From Neobacillus sp. SuZ13 (GTDB lineage Bacteria; Bacillota; Bacilli; Bacillales; Cytobacillaceae): 64,000 nucleotides of DNA. The DNA is taken from the NCBI RefSeq assembly GCF_030123365.1, contig NZ_CP126107.1, positions 3,209,501 through 3,273,500 of the forward strand, written 5' to 3'. Of this stretch, positions 1 to 8,879 are shown piece after piece; position 1 is the stretch's first letter, and every line of letters starts with the position of its first letter. Under the pieces are notes generated by a model, which was not told the origin of the DNA, ran no database searches, and was given only the letters and a program-made list of their open reading frames with translations. Position numbers and translations under genes: made by a program.

Positions 1-14
1 AAGGAGGGATATTT

Positions 15-1052
15 TTGAAGATACTTGTTTTAGGTGGAAGCCGCTTTTTAGGGAAAACGTTCGTAGAAGAAGCTTTAAAACGAAACCATGAAGTCACCAT
101 ATTTAATCGTGGAATTCAAAGTCCCGGAATTAAGGATATCGAAGTTATCTATGGAAATCGATTTGGAGATTTGAAAGCACTTCAAAATCGCTATTGGGAT
201 GCTGTACTTGATACAAGCGGGTTTATTCCCTATACGGTCCAGAACACAACCAACTTATTAAGAGACCAAGTCCAGCATTATACGTTTATTTCGAGTATTT
301 CTGTCTATCAAGATTGGATTCAGGAGAATTTGGATGAAAACTATCCTGTCTTGGAAATGTCAATCGAGGAAGCAAATCAGCTTTCAATGGATGCAGACGG
401 ACCCATTTATCAATATTACGGACATTTTAAGGCTTTATGTGAACAAATAGCTGAGAAAAATATGCCTGGTCGTGTGTTAAATATCCGTGCTGGTCAATTA
501 ATTGGACCCAATGATTATACAGACCGTGTTCCCTATTGGGTGAATAGAATTGCAAAAGGCGGTAAGGTTCTGGTTCCTGGAAATCCAAACCGCCGGGTTC
601 AGATGATCGACAACAAAGACCTGGCTAACTGGATACTCGATATGGAAGAACAGCGCTCGTCTGGAACGTTTAATGCAACGGGTCCGGATTATCCATTAAC
701 AATAAAAGAATTTGTTGATACATGTATTAAAGTGACAGGTTCAAAAGCAGACGTGGTTTGGGCAGAGGAACAATTTTTACTGGACCGAAAAGTAGCCCCA
801 TGGACAGAAATGCCGCTGTGGGTACCCGAGAATTATCCATTATCACCTGAGTCAGTGGAGCCATGGAAAGGTGCATTTTCTATCAATGTTGATAAAGCCA
901 TTCAGAGTGGTCTTTCATTTAGGCCTATTGAAGATAGTATCACTGATATATATGAATGGGAGAAAACTCGGCAATTGACAGAGGATGAGTGGCAAGCTGG
1001 GATGCGGGCAGATAAAGAGAAAGAACTTCTAAATTTATTGGCTAAAAATTGA
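15..1052 (+). CDS. NAD(P)-dependent SDR-family reductase/epimerase
   Basis: The 345-residue protein opens with a Rossmann nucleotide-binding motif (VLGGSRFLG) of the extended short-chain dehydrogenase/epimerase family. It carries a Tyr-x-x-x-Lys pair (YGHFK, about residues 135-139) matching the SDR catalytic dyad. The substrate cannot be read from sequence; NAD-dependent epimerase/isoflavone-reductase-like members act on sugars or small metabolites in the cytosol. The start is a TTG at position 15, preceded by AAGGAGGG. It stands alone, convergent with the ABC-F gene, and ends at a shared stem-loop. Confidence 0.75.
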   Translation: MKILVLGGSRFLGKTFVEEALKRNHEVTIFNRGIQSPGIKDIEVIYGNRFGDLKALQNRYWDAVLDTSGFIPYTVQNTTNLLRDQVQHYTFISSISVYQDWIQENLDENYPVLEMSIEEANQLSMDADGPIYQYYGHFKALCEQIAEKNMPGRVLNIRAGQLIGPNDYTDRVPYWVNRIAKGGKVLVPGNPNRRVQMIDNKDLANWILDMEEQRSSGTFNATGPDYPLTIKEFVDTCIKVTGSKADVVWAEEQFLLDRKVAPWTEMPLWVPENYPLSPESVEPWKGAFSINVDKAIQSGLSFRPIEDSITDIYEWEKTRQLTEDEWQAGMRADKEKELLNLLAKN

Positions 1053-1069
1053 GCAGTTCTTGTTAAATA

Positions 1070-1098
1070 GTCCTCAATAGAAACTATTGAGGACCTTT
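1070..1098. terminator. bidirectional stem-loop terminator
   Basis: An 11-bp perfect inverted repeat (gtcctcaatag / ctattgaggac, 3-nt loop) lies between the convergent SDR gene and ABC-F gene and is followed by a T-rich stretch. Confidence 0.7.
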
Positions 1099-1128
1099 AA
1101 TTTTAAGCTAAGGACGGTCTATATTCTT

Positions 1129-2859
1129 TTAGCCCATTAGTTTTCGTTTTTGCTTAAGTAATTCATTAAATTCTTTGTCTAACTCAGTATACTTAGGGTT
1201 TTTTTGATCCATGAACGATAACTCACCTAAGACAGATGCAATCTTGTTATCAATGATTAGTAGAGCTTCTTTTAAGGCATCCTCTTTGTTTACATCTTGA
1301 TTTAAATACTCATCAGGTTTCATCTCAATTCGTCGAATTTGCTGATCTTCAAATACAAGCAGTCGGTCACAAAGCTTATTGAGGAAGTAATAGTCATGAG
1401 AAACGGTAATAATCGTCCCAGTAAACTCTGATAACGTATTTTCAAGCTGCTCTCTACTCGGTAAGTCTAGATGATTGGTTGGTTCGTCAAGAATAAGAAC
1501 GTCATACTCTTTCATTAATATATCAACGAGTTTTACTCTCGTTCGTTCCCCTAAACTCAATGTTCCGATTGGCTTAGTGATAAGCGCCTCCTTTAATCCT
1601 ATATTAGCTAATAGAGTTCTTGCTTTCAGAACACTCTCGTGATCTTTAAACCCTAGTGCTTCAATAGCCGTTTTATCGGAAGGTAAATCATCAACATCTT
1701 GACTTAAATAAGCAATTTTTACCGAGTCACTGCTCCACAAATCCCCATTAGAATAACCCTCTTGACCTAAAATCATTTTTATTAATGTCGTTTTACCGCA
1801 GCCATTTTCACCCAAGAGGCCCAGGCGTTCGCCATAATTAATATAGAAGTTGGATTTTTGGAAAAGCGTTCTATTTGCGAACGATTTGGACAAATTCTTA
1901 GCCTCGACAATTCGTTTGCCACTTTTCCCTTGCGCATCAAACTGAAACCTTATTTGAACGTCATCTAAAGGTTTTTCAAGCTTATTTTTTTCCAAATCAT
2001 TTTGGAGGCGTTTCATTTTTGACTTTACTTGATTGTCTGTTTTTTTAGCTTTTACCCGATGATATTCCTTAATCCCATTTTGTCTTTTGCTTGGTCCCTT
2101 CCCCTTTTTTGTAGATTCGCGATGGGCTTTTTCGGACCATGATTTCAATTGAGTAATTTGTGTTTCCACTTCTTTTATTTTTTGCTGCTGGACATCATAT
2201 TGGTGCCTCTGATTTTCAATTCTTTGCTGCTTCTCTTTTCGATAGTCACTATAGTTTCCATTGTAAAAATTAATTTTGCTATTTTCTAATTCAAAAATTC
2301 TAGTAACTGTTCTATCTAAGAAATGTCGATCATGAGAGATAATAAGGACGGGTCCTCGGAACTTCTCTAATTCAGAAACCAACCACTCGATCCCTTTATA
2401 ATCTAAATGGTTCGTTGGTTCATCCAAAATTAAAAAGTCCGGTTTTGAAGCCCAAACCATTGCTAACGCCAACTTTAATTTTTCTCCGCCACTTAAATGT
2501 CCTAAACGCTCATCTTCCCAGTTATAAACCTTCGTCAGACCTAACATGCTCGCGTGCTCGAGCAAATGATTTTTGGTATTTCCTGATAAAGACTGCTGAA
2601 AATCACTAACCTGATAATCAATGGATTGGGAAAGATAGCCGATCGTTAAATCTTTTGATTTTTCTACGATCCCTTTATCTGGTGCAATTTTCCCCAAAAT
2701 AATATTTGCCAATGTGGTTTTTCCAGTTCCGTTATAGCCGACAAGCCCAATCCGTTCCCCGTTCTTTATATCAAATTGGAGATTATCCAACACCTTTTTT
2801 AAATGAAAACTTTTTTCTAAGTTGATTACTTTTAATACTGTCTGCGTATTTGTAAGCAT
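1129..2859 (-). CDS. ABC-F family ATPase, probable ribosome-protection antibiotic resistance protein
   Basis: The 576-residue protein has two ATP-binding domains and no membrane segments. Domain 1 has Walker A GYNGTGKTT, signature LSGGE and Walker B LILDEPTNHLD. Domain 2 has GENGCGKTT, SLGER and LILDEPTNHLD. A long basic interdomain linker joins them. This is the ABC-F plan (Vga/Lsa/VmlR/Msr relatives), whose resistance members enter the ribosomal E site and displace peptidyl-transferase-centre antibiotics. The frame is open 22 codons further upstream, but the ATG at 2859 has AAGGGAG seven bases before it and is the better start. The leader carries a short uORF and inverted repeats. The drug spectrum is unknown, and a housekeeping role is possible. 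Confidence 0.82.
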   Translation of the reverse strand: MLTNTQTVLKVINLEKSFHLKKVLDNLQFDIKNGERIGLVGYNGTGKTTLANIILGKIAPDKGIVEKSKDLTIGYLSQSIDYQVSDFQQSLSGNTKNHLLEHASMLGLTKVYNWEDERLGHLSGGEKLKLALAMVWASKPDFLILDEPTNHLDYKGIEWLVSELEKFRGPVLIISHDRHFLDRTVTRIFELENSKINFYNGNYSDYRKEKQQRIENQRHQYDVQQQKIKEVETQITQLKSWSEKAHRESTKKGKGPSKRQNGIKEYHRVKAKKTDNQVKSKMKRLQNDLEKNKLEKPLDDVQIRFQFDAQGKSGKRIVEAKNLSKSFANRTLFQKSNFYINYGERLGLLGENGCGKTTLIKMILGQEGYSNGDLWSSDSVKIAYLSQDVDDLPSDKTAIEALGFKDHESVLKARTLLANIGLKEALITKPIGTLSLGERTRVKLVDILMKEYDVLILDEPTNHLDLPSREQLENTLSEFTGTIITVSHDYYFLNKLCDRLLVFEDQQIRRIEMKPDEYLNQDVNKEDALKEALLIIDNKIASVLGELSFMDQKNPKYTELDKEFNELLKQKRKLMG

Positions 2860-2876
2860 AAAAAAACTCCCTTCGC

Positions 2877-3016
2877 TTGAACCTGAAGAGAGATTTATGT
2901 CGTAGAGATATCGTTTTATTGACACAACAAATAGACCTTATAAAGGTTTTGTTGTATTGGCAATTATACGATTAGGACATAAAAAAGGACATACTAATCC
3001 TATTCTTCAGGTTCAA
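2877..3016 (-). promoter_or_regulatory. attenuator-like leader of the ABC-F gene
   Basis: In transcript order there is a TATAAT (plus-strand 3054-3059), then a 13-base arm at 3004-3016, a six-codon uORF (2992-2972), a hairpin at 2955-2924, and at 2889-2877 the exact complement of the first arm, lying four bases upstream of the Shine-Dalgarno. A long-range pair next to the ribosome site, enclosing a uORF and an alternative hairpin, resembles drug-inducible erm and ABC-F leaders. Inducibility is inferred. Confidence 0.5.
2972..2992 (-). CDS. candidate six-residue leader peptide (MSFFMS)
   Basis: ATG at 2992 opens a six-codon frame ending in TAA. AGGA lies five bases upstream of the ATG. It sits between the two arms of the long inverted repeat in the leader of the ABC-F gene, where regulatory leader peptides of ribosome-targeting resistance genes sit. 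Nothing but position and the weak ribosome site supports translation. Confidence 0.35.
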   Translation of the reverse strand: MSFFMS

Positions 3017-3098
3017 CATTTTTCGTTATTCGAATCATGTCTGAAAAATAAGATTATAATTTCATCGGCCCTTAATCATTCCTTTTCGTTTGTTAGTT

Positions 3099-4103
3099 TT
3101 ATTGTATTAGTGAACCTTTACCTTTGTCAAACAATTCTTCGCTAAGCAAAGTAAAATCAATATTTGAATACGGAATCCCGTTTTCAATCTTTGATTTTAA
3201 ATCTGATAAAGTATACATCTGCCAGTCTTCTAAATGGTCCAAATCCCATTTTTCCAAAAATAAATGATATAAGAATATCTCTCTTATTTTTAAGAAAATA
3301 GGTATTTGTAAAATCATCTCTTTTGTCAGTTCATTTTTCTGTTTATATCCCTTTAAAAAATGTTCCCAGAAGACATTACTAAAGTTAGTGAATTCGGGTG
3401 TAAAAGATGTAGTCTGCCAGTAAGCATGGTAAAAGGATACAGCTAAATCATTAGCAAACCAATGATAGGCACAATCATCAAAATCAAAGACCGTCATTTT
3501 GCCATTATCAACTAAAAAATTACCTTGATGGAGATCGTTATGTATAAGACCAAAATTTTCGGGTGTTGGAGAGAAGCTTTTTAATTTGTTCAACAAATGT
3601 ATGTATTGTTGTTTGATTCGCTCAGAGTTCATTTGCGGTAGTAACCCTAATAAATCAGGGTCTTCACAATTCCACACAGGTCTGGTCAGCTTTTTATTGA
3701 TTCCTTTTGATGCATCATGCATGGCCCCTATCACCATGCCCCAGTGATAAAAAAATGCTTCGTTCCAAATATGTTTGTCAGTTACGTCTACAGGTTTACC
3801 TGAAGCTTTTTCGAAAACAGTGACGAATACATGTTTATCTTGATCAGGAAAGCGTTCTACCAAACGGCCGTGTATTGACCGTATTGGCAGTGACACCCTT
3901 ACTCCCTGTTCATCTAAAGCAAAGATAAACGCGAATTCATTTTCAATCTCTTCCAGCCTCCGACGGCACTTCGCGGTAATTCTTAATATATAATTCCTTC
4001 CCTCTCGTTGAAACGAATAGACAGTATTTTGAAAGCCCTCGTGAATCTGTACTAAGTCAGTAACCTCAAGATTATACCTCTCTACTATTTGATGTAAGAG
4101 CAT
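3099..4103 (-). CDS. APH-fold phosphotransferase family protein
   Basis: The product (334 residues from the chosen start) has the aminoglycoside-phosphotransferase/choline-kinase catalytic core: GLIHNDLHQGNFL (Brenner-type loop with catalytic Asp) followed by VFDFDDCAYHW (metal-binding Asp). The N-lobe segment LRITAKCRRR may hold the ATP-binding Lys. Substrates of this family include aminoglycosides, homoserine, choline and sugars, and none can be assigned here. The frame is open to 4154, but the extra codons are the aconitase terminator; ATG 4103 has AAAGGAA before it. It follows aconitase on the same strand, beyond that terminator. Confidence 0.78.
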   Translation of the reverse strand: MLLHQIVERYNLEVTDLVQIHEGFQNTVYSFQREGRNYILRITAKCRRRLEEIENEFAFIFALDEQGVRVSLPIRSIHGRLVERFPDQDKHVFVTVFEKASGKPVDVTDKHIWNEAFFYHWGMVIGAMHDASKGINKKLTRPVWNCEDPDLLGLLPQMNSERIKQQYIHLLNKLKSFSPTPENFGLIHNDLHQGNFLVDNGKMTVFDFDDCAYHWFANDLAVSFYHAYWQTTSFTPEFTNFSNVFWEHFLKGYKQKNELTKEMILQIPIFLKIREIFLYHLFLEKWDLDHLEDWQMYTLSDLKSKIENGIPYSNIDFTLLSEELFDKGKGSLIQ

Positions 4104-4126
4104 TGTATATTTCCTTTCTTTAAAAA

Positions 4127-4152
4127 ACACCATGCCAAGTGGCATGGTGTTC
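4127..4152 (-). terminator. terminator of the aconitase gene
   Basis: A near-perfect palindrome built on accatgcc and ggcatggt lies immediately after the aconitase stop and is followed by a T run in the minus direction. Confidence 0.85.
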
Positions 4153-4159
4153 ATCTGTC

Positions 4160-6865
4160 TTAAGCTTGTAATTTTTCACGTAGAACCATTGGAAGAATTC
4201 CACCGTGACGGTAGTAATCAATTTCAACTTCGGAGTCAAAACGAACAAGAACTTCAAATTCTTTCTTGTTACCTGCTTCGTCAGTTGCAGTTACTTTTAG
4301 AAGATCACGTGGTTTTACATCTTCGCCAACTTGAACATCAATGGTTTCTTTACCAGTTAAACCAAGTGTTTCAGCGCTTTCGCCCTCTTTAAATTGAAGT
4401 GGAAGCACACCCATAAGCACTAGGTTTGAACGGTGAATACGTTCGAAGCTTTCAGCAAGAACCGTTTTAATACCTAAAAGGTTAGTTCCTTTAGCAGCCC
4501 AGTCACGTGAAGAGCCCATTCCGTAATCTTTACCAGCAAGAACAATTAGTCCAGTACCGTTTTCTTTGTACTTCATGCAAGCATCATAAATTGATGTAAC
4601 TTCACCAGTTGGCCAGTAAGTAGTGAAACCACCTTCTGTACCTGGTGCGATTTGGTTACGAATACGAATGTTTGCAAATGTTCCGCGCATCATTACTTCG
4701 TGGTTACCACGACGAGAGCCGTAAGAGTTGAAGTCACGAATCGCCACGCCTTTTTCAAGCAGATATTTACCTGCCGGCGTATTTTTACCAATAGCTCCTG
4801 CTGGTGAAATATGGTCAGTTGTTACAGAGTCACCGAATTTACCAACAACACGAAGTCCTGTTAATGGCTCAACAGTTCCTGGCTCTGGTGATAAGCCTTC
4901 AAAGAACGGCGGGTTGGCAATATATGTTGAATCTTCATCCCAAGTATAAAGTGGCTCATTGCTTGTTTTGATTTCGTTCCAACGCTCGTTATCTCCAAAC
5001 ACGTTCGCATATTCGCTGCGGAATAATTCAGGAGTAACTGTACGTTTAACTACATCATTAACTTCAGCAGTTGATGGCCAGATATCCTTGAAGAATACAT
5101 CGTTTCCATCTTTATCTTTACCAATTGCTTCAGAAGCGAAGTCGATGTTTACAGTACCAGCAAGGGCGTAAGCAACAACTAATGGTGGTGAAGCAAGGTA
5201 GTTTGCTTTAACAAGCGGATGAATACGGCCTTCGAAGTTACGGTTACCAGAAAGTACTGATGTAACTAATAGATCGTTTTCAGCGATTGTTTTTTCAATT
5301 TCTTCTTTTAATGGACCGGAGTTACCGATACATGTTGTACAGCCGTAACCAACTAGGTTGAAGCCGATTTGCTCTAGGTATGGAAGTAAGCCAGAATCAC
5401 GAAGATATCCAGTTACTACCTTAGATCCTGGTGCTAAAGAAGTTTTTACGAATTTTGGAACTTCCATTCCTAATTCAACAGCTTTCTTCGCAACCAAACC
5501 AGCACCTACTAGTACGTACGGGTTAGATGTATTTGTACAGCTTGTGATCGATGCAATCGCAACTGCACCAGTTTTAATAGTAGTTTCGTCGCCATTGTTA
5601 AATTTAACTGTAGCGGACTTATCAAGTTCATCTGCTTGTAAGCCAAAGCCTTGGTTTCCTTGTGGTGCAGAAACAGCTTTTACGAATTCTTCTTTCATTT
5701 TTGAAAGTGGAAGTAAATCTTGTGGACGTTTAGGACCAGAAAGATTTGCTTCAATTTCAGAAAGGTCGATTTCAACTACGTTTGTGTAAACTGGCTCAAA
5801 TGAAGGATCAAAGAATAAGCCATTAGCTTTGCAGTATTGTTCAACCACATTAATTTGATCTTCTTCACGGCCTGTTAAGCGTAAATAAGCAAGTGATTCA
5901 TCATCAATTGGGAAGAATCCGCATGTTGCACCGTATTCTGGAGCCATGTTAGCAATTGTTGCACGGTCAGCAAGTGGAAGTACAGAAACACCAGGGCCAA
6001 AGAATTCAACGAATTTACCAACTACACCCTTACTGCGAAGTACTTGTGTTACTTTTAATGCTAAGTCTGTTGCTGTTGCTCCATTTGGAAGTTCGCCTGT
6101 TAACTTAACACCAACAACTTCAGGTACTGGGAAATAAGAAGGCTGTCCTAGCATACCAGCTTCAGCTTCAATACCGCCAACGCCCCAGCCAAGAACACCA
6201 ATTCCATTGATCATAGTTGTATGTGAATCTGTTCCTACTAATGTATCTGGATATGCTTCTAACTCGCCATCAACTTCAGCCACGTGAACAACATCAGCCA
6301 AGTATTCAAGGTTTACTTGGTGAACGATACCTGTTGCAGGCGGAACTGCGCGATAATTGTTGAATGATTTTTGTGCCCAGCTAAGGAACTGATAGCGTTC
6401 TGCGTTACGTTCAAATTCTAGGTCCATGTTCACACGTAAAGAATCAGTGGAACCATACGCATCAACCTGAACAGAGTGATCGATAACAAGGTCTACAGTT
6501 TTTTCTGGATTAATTTTGTCTGGGTCCCCGCCTAGGTCAGCCATTGCTTTTCTTAAAGAAGCAAGGTCTACCACTGCTGGAACTCCTGTGAAGTCTTGAA
6601 GGATTACACGTGAAGGCTTGAATGGAACATCCACCTCTTTAAGTTCAGCTGTTCCCCATTTAGCTAAGTTTTCAACGTGCTCTTTTGCAATTACGCGGCC
6701 ATCATATTGGCGAAGTACAGATTCAAGTAAAACTTTTACTGAGTAAGGCAATTTAGAAACGTTGCCGATTCCTGCCTCTTCAAGTGCACTTAGACGGTAA
6801 TAGTGATAACGTTTACCATTGGCTTCAAAAGAAGCTCGTGCGTTAAATACATCGTTTTTAACCAT
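4160..6865 (-). CDS. acnA: aconitate hydratase A
   Basis: The 901-residue protein is full length for monomeric AcnA/CitB, which interconverts citrate and isocitrate in the TCA cycle. The [4Fe-4S] ligands appear as [11 protein letters not shown] and [10 protein letters not shown]. The C-terminal swivel domain shows [13 protein letters not shown] and [12 protein letters not shown]. In Bacillus the apo-protein also binds RNA as an iron-responsive regulator. The ATG follows a GAGGGGG ribosome site. It is divergent from sspO, the same arrangement as citB-sspO in B. subtilis. Two ATAA-spacer-TTAT dyads lie upstream and suggest CcpC control by citrate. Confidence 0.97.
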   Translation of the reverse strand: MVKNDVFNARASFEANGKRYHYYRLSALEEAGIGNVSKLPYSVKVLLESVLRQYDGRVIAKEHVENLAKWGTAELKEVDVPFKPSRVILQDFTGVPAVVDLASLRKAMADLGGDPDKINPEKTVDLVIDHSVQVDAYGSTDSLRVNMDLEFERNAERYQFLSWAQKSFNNYRAVPPATGIVHQVNLEYLADVVHVAEVDGELEAYPDTLVGTDSHTTMINGIGVLGWGVGGIEAEAGMLGQPSYFPVPEVVGVKLTGELPNGATATDLALKVTQVLRSKGVVGKFVEFFGPGVSVLPLADRATIANMAPEYGATCGFFPIDDESLAYLRLTGREEDQINVVEQYCKANGLFFDPSFEPVYTNVVEIDLSEIEANLSGPKRPQDLLPLSKMKEEFVKAVSAPQGNQGFGLQADELDKSATVKFNNGDETTIKTGAVAIASITSCTNTSNPYVLVGAGLVAKKAVELGMEVPKFVKTSLAPGSKVVTGYLRDSGLLPYLEQIGFNLVGYGCTTCIGNSGPLKEEIEKTIAENDLLVTSVLSGNRNFEGRIHPLVKANYLASPPLVVAYALAGTVNIDFASEAIGKDKDGNDVFFKDIWPSTAEVNDVVKRTVTPELFRSEYANVFGDNERWNEIKTSNEPLYTWDEDSTYIANPPFFEGLSPEPGTVEPLTGLRVVGKFGDSVTTDHISPAGAIGKNTPAGKYLLEKGVAIRDFNSYGSRRGNHEVMMRGTFANIRIRNQIAPGTEGGFTTYWPTGEVTSIYDACMKYKENGTGLIVLAGKDYGMGSSRDWAAKGTNLLGIKTVLAESFERIHRSNLVLMGVLPLQFKEGESAETLGLTGKETIDVQVGEDVKPRDLLKVTATDEAGNKKEFEVLVRFDSEVEIDYYRHGGILPMVLREKLQA

Positions 6866-6990
6866 GTGTTAAAAACCCCCTCATTCGTCATAATTCACCA
6901 AAATAAATGAAAAGTCGAAAAGTTTGAATTTTCCCATCCGTCTTAACTTTTCTCACAATTCTTATCTTAATACAACCGAATTCATAAGTA

Positions 6991-7030
6991 AATAACAAGA
7001 AAGTTATTGTGATTGATAAGTTTTTCTTAT
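6991..7030 (-). promoter_or_regulatory. candidate CcpC operators upstream of acnA
   Basis: Two dyads of the CcpC type lie 125-165 bp before acnA: AATAAC-6-GTTATT at 6991-7008 and ATAA-7-TTAT at 7016-7030. CcpC of B. subtilis recognises ATAA-N7-TTAT elements at citB and citZ. The motif is short and AT-rich, so the support comes mostly from location. Confidence 0.5.
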
Positions 7031-7194
7031 GTTTTTCTATGTATTTTGTTCTGAAAATTCAAAAAACATCATCTGTGCTAATGTAGATGTAGGTTGGGAA
7101 AAAACGAAATTTTCACTATTATTATCTCAAAAAAACTTTTCTTTGTCATTATTTTTGCTATGCAGGAAATAGTAAGTTGTAGGAGGTGATTACA

Positions 7195-7347
7195 ATGGTG
7201 AAACGAAAGTCTAATCATGTAATTCCAGGGATGAATGCAGCCAAAGGCCAAGGAAAAGGTGCCGGCTTTAATGAGGAATTTGCCAGTGAACCTGAATTAA
7301 CTGCCAAAGAAAAAATGAATAACAAAAAACGGAAAAAGAATCAATAG
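7195..7347 (+). CDS. sspO: small acid-soluble spore protein O
   Basis: This 50-residue Lys/Asn-rich peptide ([20 protein letters not shown] start, KKRKKNQ end) matches the SspO (CotK) minor SASP of Bacillus, a forespore protein of the spore core. AGGAGGTG stands before the ATG. It lies divergent from aconitase, as in B. subtilis. It is shorter than the usual ORF cut-off. A forespore sigma-G promoter is expected from the family; I did not identify one. Confidence 0.92.
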   Translation: MVKRKSNHVIPGMNAAKGQGKGAGFNEEFASEPELTAKEKMNNKKRKKNQ

Positions 7348-7348
7348 T

Positions 7349-7468
7349 AAAAAGCGGAACCGCCTTGCTCAGGGACGACAGGCATAAGACGAGCCGGTGA
7401 GAAGGTTGTTTTTTAACCTTCTTGACGGATTGGCTTATGACCCCGAGTCCCTAGGCGCTGCAGCTGGA
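7349..7468 (+). repeat. interspersed structured repeat, copy 1
   Basis: This element of about 120 bp begins AAAGCGGAACCGCCTTG and ends CTAGGCGCTGCAGCTGGA. Its interior forms a long stem (gagaaggtt / aaccttctt; aggcataag / ggcttatga). A second copy with the same two ends but a different interior lies inverted at 59032-59149. Conserved ends with a variable palindromic centre suggest a mobile, MITE-like or RNA-structure repeat. I cannot name the family with certainty. Confidence 0.7.
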
Positions 7469-7479
7469 TTCAGAAAAGG

Positions 7480-7507
7480 AAAGCAGGCGATATCCCGCCT
7501 GCTTTTC
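7480..7507. terminator. bidirectional terminator
   Basis: The stem aaagcaggcg / cgcctgcttt, with a short loop, lies between the end of the repeat element and the end of the 92-residue minus-strand gene. Confidence 0.75.
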
Positions 7508-7786
7508 TTATTCCACTTGATTGACTTCTGATACCATGGTTGATAAATCCTGTTGAAAACGCTCTAATTGTGCCCGTTGATGTTCTGATGCCACTTCCAT
7601 GGCATTTGAGATCTGCTGGTAGGCTTCATTTACTTCATCTTTAAGATGCTTCAGTTGATGGCCGTAACTCGCACTATCACTCACGATGGTCTCATATAAT
7701 CCTTGGGCATTTTCATACCCTTGCTGTGCTGCTTGAAATGCTTGTTGTTTATCTTTGTTGTAAGGAAACTTTTGCATTTGCTTCAT
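7508..7786 (-). CDS. small hydrophilic helical protein of unknown function
   Basis: I do not recognise this 92-residue protein. It is rich in Gln, Glu and Ala with few helix breakers (QQAFQAAQQGYENAQ, VNEAYQQISNAMEVASEHQ), so it is probably all-helical and may form a coiled coil. It has no signal peptide or membrane segment. AAGGAG is only three bases from the first ATG and twelve from an in-frame ATG three codons later, so the start is uncertain. Its place between sspO and sspP hints at a spore role, but that is position only. Confidence 0.6.
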   Translation of the reverse strand: MKQMQKFPYNKDKQQAFQAAQQGYENAQGLYETIVSDSASYGHQLKHLKDEVNEAYQQISNAMEVASEHQRAQLERFQQDLSTMVSEVNQVE

Positions 7787-7889
7787 TCACTCCTTCATTT
7801 TGTTTACCGTTAAATTGCACAGAACTTCAAAAAATATACGGTATAAAAGGACTTAATGACTGCATCCTAACATATAGGAGGGATGAAAA

Positions 7890-8027
7890 ATGAACAAAAA
7901 CGATGGCAAAGACATGAGAAAAAATGCACCAAAACAATCCGGTCAGCCTGAGCCGTTAAGTGGTTCTAAAAAGGTAAAGAATCGCAACCATACTAGAGCC
8001 AAACATAATACACATCATGATATGTAG
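7890..8027 (+). CDS. sspP: small acid-soluble spore protein P
   Basis: The 45-residue basic peptide starting [16 protein letters not shown], containing [19 protein letters not shown] and ending in HHDM, matches SspP (CotL), a minor spore SASP. The ATG follows TAGGAGGGATGAAAA. In B. subtilis sspO and sspP are adjacent; here they are separated by a repeat element and an opposing gene. A stem-loop with a T-rich tail follows. Confidence 0.9.
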   Translation: MNKNDGKDMRKNAPKQSGQPEPLSGSKKVKNRNHTRAKHNTHHDM

Positions 8028-8112
8028 AATCGCATAGAAATAGTTTAGATAAAGAGTTCGGTTTTGAAGTGCTTTTCTGAACTTTTTAACCGAAATAACA
8101 AATATAGGACGC

Positions 8113-8147
8113 AAAAAGTCGCCACTTCACATTGGCGACTTTTCTTT
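8113..8147 (+). terminator. terminator downstream of sspP
   Basis: The stem aaagtcgcca / tggcgacttt, with a 9-nt loop and a T-rich tail, lies about 85 bp after the sspP stop. Confidence 0.7.
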
Positions 8148-8155
8148 ACAAGGCA

Positions 8156-8826
8156 GATGAAGACCAAATCTTCTTTATAGGCCAGAGGAAATGGTTATCA
8201 TAAAGGCAATGAAGACCAAACCACCTTGATAAGACAAAGGAAATGGTCATCATAAAGGTGATGAAGACCAAACCACCTTGATAATCCAGAGAAAATGGTC
8301 ATCATAAAGGCGATGAAGACCAAACCACATTGATAATCCAAAGAAAATGGTCATCATAAAAGCGATGAAGACCAAATCCTCTTGATAGGCTAGAGAAAAT
8401 GGTCATCATAAAGGCGATGAAGACCAAACCACCTTGATAAGCCAGAGAAAATGGTCTTCATAAAAGCGATGAAGACCAAACAACCTTGATAAGACAGAGG
8501 AAATGGTCATCATAAAAGCGATGAAGACCAAATCTTCTTTATAGACCAGAGAAAATGGTCTTCATAAAGGCAATGAAGACCAAACCACCTTGATAAGCCA
8601 GAGGAAATGGTTATCATAAAGGCAATGAAGACCAAACCACCTTGATAAGCCAGAGAAAATGGTCATCATAAAAGCGATGAAGACCAAATCTTCTTTATAG
8701 ACCAGAGAAAATGGTCTTCATAAAGGCAATGGTGACCAAACCACCTTGATAATCCAGAGAAAATGGTCATCATAAAAGTGATGAAGACCATTTCCTCTTG
8801 ATAAGCCAGAGAAAATGGTCTTCATA
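8156..8826. repeat. tandem array, thirteen 52-bp units, hairpin-forming
   Basis: Units begin with GATGAAGACC (or AATGAAGACC) at 8156 and every 52 bp to 8780, with no insertion or deletion in the period. Each unit holds ATGAAGACCA near its start and TGGTCATCAT or TGGTCTTCAT near its end, so adjacent units can fold into 10-bp stems with loops of about 7 nt. Variation is limited to a few positions (for example accacc/tcttct, agcc/atcc). A 52-bp period does not preserve a reading frame, so the array is non-coding. It lies between sspP and the 3' end of selA. Confidence 0.93.
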
Positions 8827-8879
8827 AACGTGAAAAACGAACACCCTACTAATATAAAGCTGGGTTTATTCCTATATTA

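Noticed and set aside
4128..4154. Upstream start for the APH-fold gene
   Set aside because: Those codons are the arms of the aconitase terminator; a normal ribosome site precedes ATG 4103.
4132..6137. Plus-strand frames opposite aconitase
   Set aside because: They are codon-usage shadows of a strongly biased gene, without ribosome sites.
8156..8826. CRISPR array
   Set aside because: The whole 52-bp unit is conserved, so there are no unique spacers, and no cas genes are present.
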